Source of the DNA: Tidjanibacter sp. | Lineage (GTDB): Bacteria > Bacteroidota > Bacteroidia > Bacteroidales > Rikenellaceae | DNA length: 64,000 nucleotides | Direction of reading: 5' to 3' | Assembly: GCA_017396085.1 (NCBI GenBank) | Contig: JAFQNC010000012.1 | Span: forward strand, 1 to 64,000 | Shown: piece after piece, positions 60,260 through 64,000 of the stretch | Numbering within the stretch: position 1 is the first letter of the stretch | Layout of the letters: every line of letters starts with the position of its first letter | The notes under the pieces: model-generated | Told to the model about the DNA's origin: nothing | The model's input: only the letters and a program-made list of their open reading frames with translations | Databases searched by the model: none | Made by a program: the position numbers and the translations under genes

Positions 60260-61765
60260 TTAGCCTACGTTGAGAAACTTATCTACCAATTCCTTAATCA
60301 TTTCGGGATTGGCAGCCAACTCCTCTCGCAGGTTGGCATCGCCATAGGAGCGCAACATCTTGGCCCAGCCATCAATCAGGCTCGCACTGAAAACTCCCCT
60401 GCTCTCAAAAATGGCACGCTTGGCCTCCAGTGCATCGGCCGACACGGCGCAACTATCGGGCAGGTGGTCGAGCCTTTCGGCCACAGCCTTGTGCTCCTCC
60501 TCAAAGATGTTCACGCCCACATACCTCTCCTCGGCATAGGCAACCGCATTCTCCATCTCAAAGCCGTGGCGTGCAGCGGTAACAAGGCCCGCAAGCAGCA
60601 GGTAGACATCGGCCGAGCCATCGGGGCAACGGAACTCCACGGTCTGCTTATCCTTCGGCGGTAGCACCTCTCCCTGCTCGGCAGGGTTGGCATTGCGTAT
60701 CATCTCACCCGCACCTGTGGTCCAGCCCAGAGGCACCCTCACGAGCACCGAGCGGTTCCTATCGCCCCAGCAGATGTTGGTGGGAGCCTCTTGGTGAGGC
60801 ACAAGGCGTAGGTAGGAGGTGGGGTTGGTGTTTCCAAAGGCTGTCAGCGCATCGGCTGCATCAAGGATGCCGGCAATGACAGTCTTGGCCACATCAGTAA
60901 GTTTGCCATCCTTGAGGTACATATTCTCTCCATTCTTAACCACCTTGGTGTGGATGTGCATACCGCTACCTGCCTTACCCACAGTGATTTTCGGAGCAAA
61001 TGTGAGGTTTACGCCATAGCGGTAGGCCAACTCGCGCAATATCCACTTGGCAACAAGCAGTTGGTCGGCAGCCTCCTCAACATCCACCGGCAAGAACTCA
61101 ATCTCGTTCTGCTCATACATCAGTCCGTCTACGGCAAAATTGCCCACCTCGCTGTGGCCATACTTAATCTTTCCGCCTGCCTCGGCAATAGCCTTCATCG
61201 CCTCGCGGCGCATATCGCCCCACTTGCAGAACGGGCCACTCTCGTGGTAGCCCCTCTGGTCGGGAGTGATGTAGAGTTCGTCTACCTCGCTGACAACGTA
61301 GTACTCCAACTCGCCCATTGCGTGGAACTCCATACCCGTGAGTTTCTTAAACTCCTCGTGGGCACGGTGGAGGGCTTGGTCGGGAGCCGAAGCAAAGGGC
61401 TGTCCATCCTTGTCGTAGTAGCCGCAGAGGATGTCCAGTGTGGGTATTTCGCTAAAAGGATTGAGGAAAGCGGTGCGGTAGCGGGGCACAACGTAGAGGT
61501 CGCTGGCTCCGGCCTGCACGAAGTTGGGGAAGAGGCTTGAGCCATCCACCCTCTCGCCATAGGTCAGAATGGTGTCGAGGTAGTCGAGGTCGTTGATGAT
61601 GAAATTGAGCGATTTGAGCCTGCCATCGGCTGCTGCATAGCGGAAATTGACCATCTCAACATCGTTGGCCACGATGAACTTAACAAGGTCTGCTTTGGTG
61701 AAGTCCTTGGGCTCCTTCTTCAGAAAGCGCACCAGCGGATTGGGATGAATTGAGTACTTATCCAT
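60260..61765 (-). CDS. glnA: Glutamine synthetase
   Basis: 501 residues. Catalytic-domain motifs are MGELEYYVV, GSGMHIHTKV (with the active-site His), the TSYLRLVPHQEAPTNICWGDRNRSVLVRVP block and VEFRCPDGSADVYLLLAGLV. It makes glutamine from glutamate and ammonia. Its length is like type I rather than the 700-residue type III enzyme that many Bacteroidota also have. Adenylylation-loop residues are not obvious. Monocistronic. Confidence 0.92.
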   Translation of the reverse strand: MDKYSIHPNPLVRFLKKEPKDFTKADLVKFIVANDVEMVNFRYAAADGRLKSLNFIINDLDYLDTILTYGERVDGSSLFPNFVQAGASDLYVVPRYRTAFLNPFSEIPTLDILCGYYDKDGQPFASAPDQALHRAHEEFKKLTGMEFHAMGELEYYVVSEVDELYITPDQRGYHESGPFCKWGDMRREAMKAIAEAGGKIKYGHSEVGNFAVDGLMYEQNEIEFLPVDVEEAADQLLVAKWILRELAYRYGVNLTFAPKITVGKAGSGMHIHTKVVKNGENMYLKDGKLTDVAKTVIAGILDAADALTAFGNTNPTSYLRLVPHQEAPTNICWGDRNRSVLVRVPLGWTTGAGEMIRNANPAEQGEVLPPKDKQTVEFRCPDGSADVYLLLAGLVTAARHGFEMENAVAYAEERYVGVNIFEEEHKAVAERLDHLPDSCAVSADALEAKRAIFESRGVFSASLIDGWAKMLRSYGDANLREELAANPEMIKELVDKFLNVG

Positions 61766-61834
61766 ACTGTGTGTGTCAATTATTGTTTGTTATGTTATTG
61801 TTTTTTATTTGGTTGCAAATGTGTACATCCGAGA

Positions 61835-64000
61835 TTACTTGCGCTTGCACAGCCCCGCAAAGTCGCACCACTCACACCGAGCCCTGTCCTCCGTGGCCAC
61901 AAATGGCACCGCAGGGTCAAAAAGTGTGGTGAGGCTCTTGGCCAAGGCGGCCTCAAAATCCTTGGCATAGTCGCCATAGGCGAGCACATCGCCCGCAAGT
62001 CTATCGTTCAGCAGTGGCGAGTAGTCGGGGTTATTCATATAGCGCACATAGTAGAGCGAGGGGGCTGCGCCATTGCCATCGGGCAGTGCCCCACTCTGCT
62101 GTGCCCTCTCGGCCATCATAGAGTAGATGAGTGTTTGGGTGGTAGCCCCAACACCCTTTGAGTCCTCGCGTTCAAAGAGAGGCTCAATGCCGGCAAATTG
62201 CAGACGCTCCCCTGCTTTGTAGCCGGAGTGTGGACGGCCCGTCTTGTAGTCAATGATACGCACACGCCCACCCACAAGGTCAAGTCGGTCGGAGGTGCCA
62301 CCAAAGGATATGGACCTTTGGCCGTCAAAGCAGAAGGGGCACTCCATCTTATACTCCAATTCGAGGATTTGATAGGGCTCGGTGCGTGTCGCATCGTAGG
62401 ACAGAACGCAGTTGTTGATATACTTTTCAATGGTGTCCCTCACGATGATAAGATTGCCGCCATAGTCGGCCTCCGGCACCCTCTCGCCTGCGAAGTAGTC
62501 GCTACTGATGGCATCCACCACAGCCTTGTGTACCTCCTGAGAGCCAATCAGTGCGGCAATTCTCTTCTGCGGGTTGGGCAGACGTTTTAGGGGTGTGTAG
62601 AGGGTTTCCATCGCTCGGTGGAAAATCGTTCCGAAGAGGGAGTTGTCAATCTCCTCCTCAATCTCCTCCTCGGGTTTGATTTCGGCCACAGCCTTGAAGT
62701 AGAACTTCAACGGGCAGTCGAGGTAGTTATTGAAGGTCGAAGGGGAGAGTATCTTATCCCCACCCACGAGGAAACGTTCAAGGCGTTGCATCACCTGCGG
62801 GCTCTTTGCCACCTGCAACCCGTCCGAGGGCGAGAGGTTCACATTGAGTCCCTTCTTCACGCGCTCAAGTTCGTGGGGGCTCTCATAGTCAAGTTGGTAG
62901 ATATAGCGACTCTGCTCGCCCGAGGTGCGGTCATCGGCCACCGAGCAGTAGACCATATCCACACGCTTGGCCCTCTGCACAAGGCGGTAGAAGTAGTAGG
63001 CATAGACTCCCTCGCTCTCCCTGCTGGTGGGTAGGCCATAGCCGAAGCGGAGGTTGTACGGGATGAACGATATGTCGTTGATGCGCCCCGATGGGAAGTT
63101 GTCGTCATTCATCGAGAGCAGCAACACGTTGTCAAAGTCGAGGTTGCGGGTCTCCAAAATACCCATCACCTGCACCCCACTCAGGGGCTCGCCCTTGTAG
63201 GGTATGCGCACCCCCTGCAACACACGGCGCATCAGGGCGTTGTAGGTGGCAAAGGACATCTCCAATCCGCAACTCTCCAAGGCCGCAGCGGTCTTTGCCA
63301 CAGCCTCCACAATCAGGCCGAAACACTCCCTGCGCAGGGCCCTGCTCTCCTTGTCCTCGCCCTGCACATCAACCTGCATTACCCCCGTTAGCACACTCTC
63401 AATGTAGGCTCCCACCTCGTGCCAATCGGTGTGGAGGGTAAAAATGGTTTGTACGGCAGGGTGCAATTCGGCAAAGTGGTCGGTCGAAACATAAATTCGC
63501 CCGTGCTTGACAATGTTGCGATAGACTCTCCCACAGCCCTCCATATCGGCCGCCACCACAAAGGGGTGTTGCAGCAGTCCCTCAACATCGGTGTGGTAGA
63601 ACGCAACGGAGCCACTCTTCTGGGCCCTTGCCCTATGTTGAAGTTGCAGGAGTCGCTCCACAAAGCTGTATGCAAGGGTGTTTTTGAGCGGGTAGCCCAT
63701 CGTTACGTTATACTTCACCTCACTCTTACCAACCACATTGGGCAGCGAGTAGAGCAGCGGAGAGAGCAGGTTTTCATCGGTCAGCACAATGGCGGTGCGT
63801 TTGTCCACGGGCCTATCCTTACGCTCGCCCGCAACGCTCTCTATGAACTCGGCCGCATACTTACACTGCAACGAGTTGGAAGCCATAGCGACCACCTTCA
63901 TCTGCTTGGGCTGTTCAAAGGAGTCCTCGTGTCGGAAGGTGGGCGGAGCGGGATAGCGGTGCAGGTTTTCTCTCACAAAGAGGCCCGCCTCCTGCCCTCG
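61835..64000 (-). CDS. PD-(D/E)XK nuclease family protein, AddB-like (5' end off window)
   Basis: At least 721 residues, open to the right edge, so the N-terminal part is missing. The seen region is the C-terminal helicase-like half and nuclease domain: GVQVMGILETRNLDFDNVLLLSMNDDNFP, then SFNNYLDCPLKFYF, IGGTSDRLDLVGGRVRIIDYKTGR (nuclease D...DYK motif) and the terminal Cys set CEWCDFAGLC for an iron-sulphur cluster. This layout fits the AddB subunit of the AddAB recombination nuclease. Without the N-terminus I call it AddB-like. Confidence 0.8.
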   Translation of the reverse strand, partial: RGQEAGLFVRENLHRYPAPPTFRHEDSFEQPKQMKVVAMASNSLQCKYAAEFIESVAGERKDRPVDKRTAIVLTDENLLSPLLYSLPNVVGKSEVKYNVTMGYPLKNTLAYSFVERLLQLQHRARAQKSGSVAFYHTDVEGLLQHPFVVAADMEGCGRVYRNIVKHGRIYVSTDHFAELHPAVQTIFTLHTDWHEVGAYIESVLTGVMQVDVQGEDKESRALRRECFGLIVEAVAKTAAALESCGLEMSFATYNALMRRVLQGVRIPYKGEPLSGVQVMGILETRNLDFDNVLLLSMNDDNFPSGRINDISFIPYNLRFGYGLPTSRESEGVYAYYFYRLVQRAKRVDMVYCSVADDRTSGEQSRYIYQLDYESPHELERVKKGLNVNLSPSDGLQVAKSPQVMQRLERFLVGGDKILSPSTFNNYLDCPLKFYFKAVAEIKPEEEIEEEIDNSLFGTIFHRAMETLYTPLKRLPNPQKRIAALIGSQEVHKAVVDAISSDYFAGERVPEADYGGNLIIVRDTIEKYINNCVLSYDATRTEPYQILELEYKMECPFCFDGQRSISFGGTSDRLDLVGGRVRIIDYKTGRPHSGYKAGERLQFAGIEPLFEREDSKGVGATTQTLIYSMMAERAQQSGALPDGNGAAPSLYYVRYMNNPDYSPLLNDRLAGDVLAYGDYAKDFEAALAKSLTTLFDPAVPFVATEDRARCEWCDFAGLCKRK

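Overview
The window looks like chromosomal DNA from a gut-type Bacteroidota bacterium, most likely order Bacteroidales. The evidence is: SusC/SusD pairs, lipoproteins with Cys lipoboxes, many promoters of the Bacteroides type (TTTG, 18-21 bp, TAnnTTTG), a PerR-reverse rubrerythrin pair, keto-acid:ferredoxin oxidoreductase, and the neighbourhoods yicC-gmk-nadD and serC-serA-DUF1015. The family cannot be fixed from sequence reading alone.

Layout. 1-4125: tRNA-Lys(CTT), a secreted CotH-kinase lipoprotein, gcvH and mdh. 4191-7409: an OmpR-type two-component system, divergent from a small secreted protein built from TonB-plug-like repeats, then a small lipoprotein. The shared spacer holds four TTAAC repeats phased at one helical turn. 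7485-12026: catalase and a lower-GC gene for an HD-domain/Hsp90-like ATPase fusion. 12152-14792: small envelope genes (DUF6624 lipoprotein, an internally deleted alpha/beta-hydrolase remnant, an M50-like mini-protease, an ICMT-like methyltransferase, a YdeI-family protein). 14962-15975: PerR and reverse rubrerythrin behind a PerR-box-like site.

16126-41778 is the main accessory element, a complete-looking alginate polysaccharide utilization locus on the minus strand. In transcription order it has SusC, SusD, two TIG-domain surface binding lipoproteins, three PL6 lyases, one PL17 oligo-alginate lyase, a KdgF-type cupin, an MFS hexuronate carrier, an SDR reductase, two related jelly-roll lyases and a further binding lipoprotein. 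A GntR/FCD regulator and an esterase follow as a separate coupled pair. Polymer would be bound by the TIG and SusD proteins and cut at the surface by PL6 and the jelly-roll lyases. Oligomers would enter by SusC and be reduced to monomers by PL17. KdgF would linearise the unsaturated monomer to DEH and the SDR would reduce it to KDG. KDG kinase and KDPG aldolase are not in the window. The predicted SusC promoter is followed by three TGGT-N2-RCCA palindromes exactly 13 bp apart, and the same TGGT half-sites lie over the GntR promoter. This implies an autoregulated GntR repressor circuit, as reported for AusR of Zobellia.

42231-64000 is mainly core metabolism and envelope: M23/LysM peptidase, DUF3109, ddl, nadD (with a TPR-like tail), gmk, yicC; then serC, serA, DUF1015 and korDABC; then gpmI, alaS, two M23 peptidases, glnA and the 3' part of an AddB-like nuclease running off the window edge.

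The most unusual signals are: the module shuffling of fimbrillin-like, TIG and lyase domains in the alginate locus; a C7 tract that puts a small fimbrillin-associated type ORF out of frame; a G8 tract in a promoter spacer; the 13-bp phased operator array; the TTAAC array; the HD-Hsp90 fusion; and a possibly structured RNA downstream of korC.
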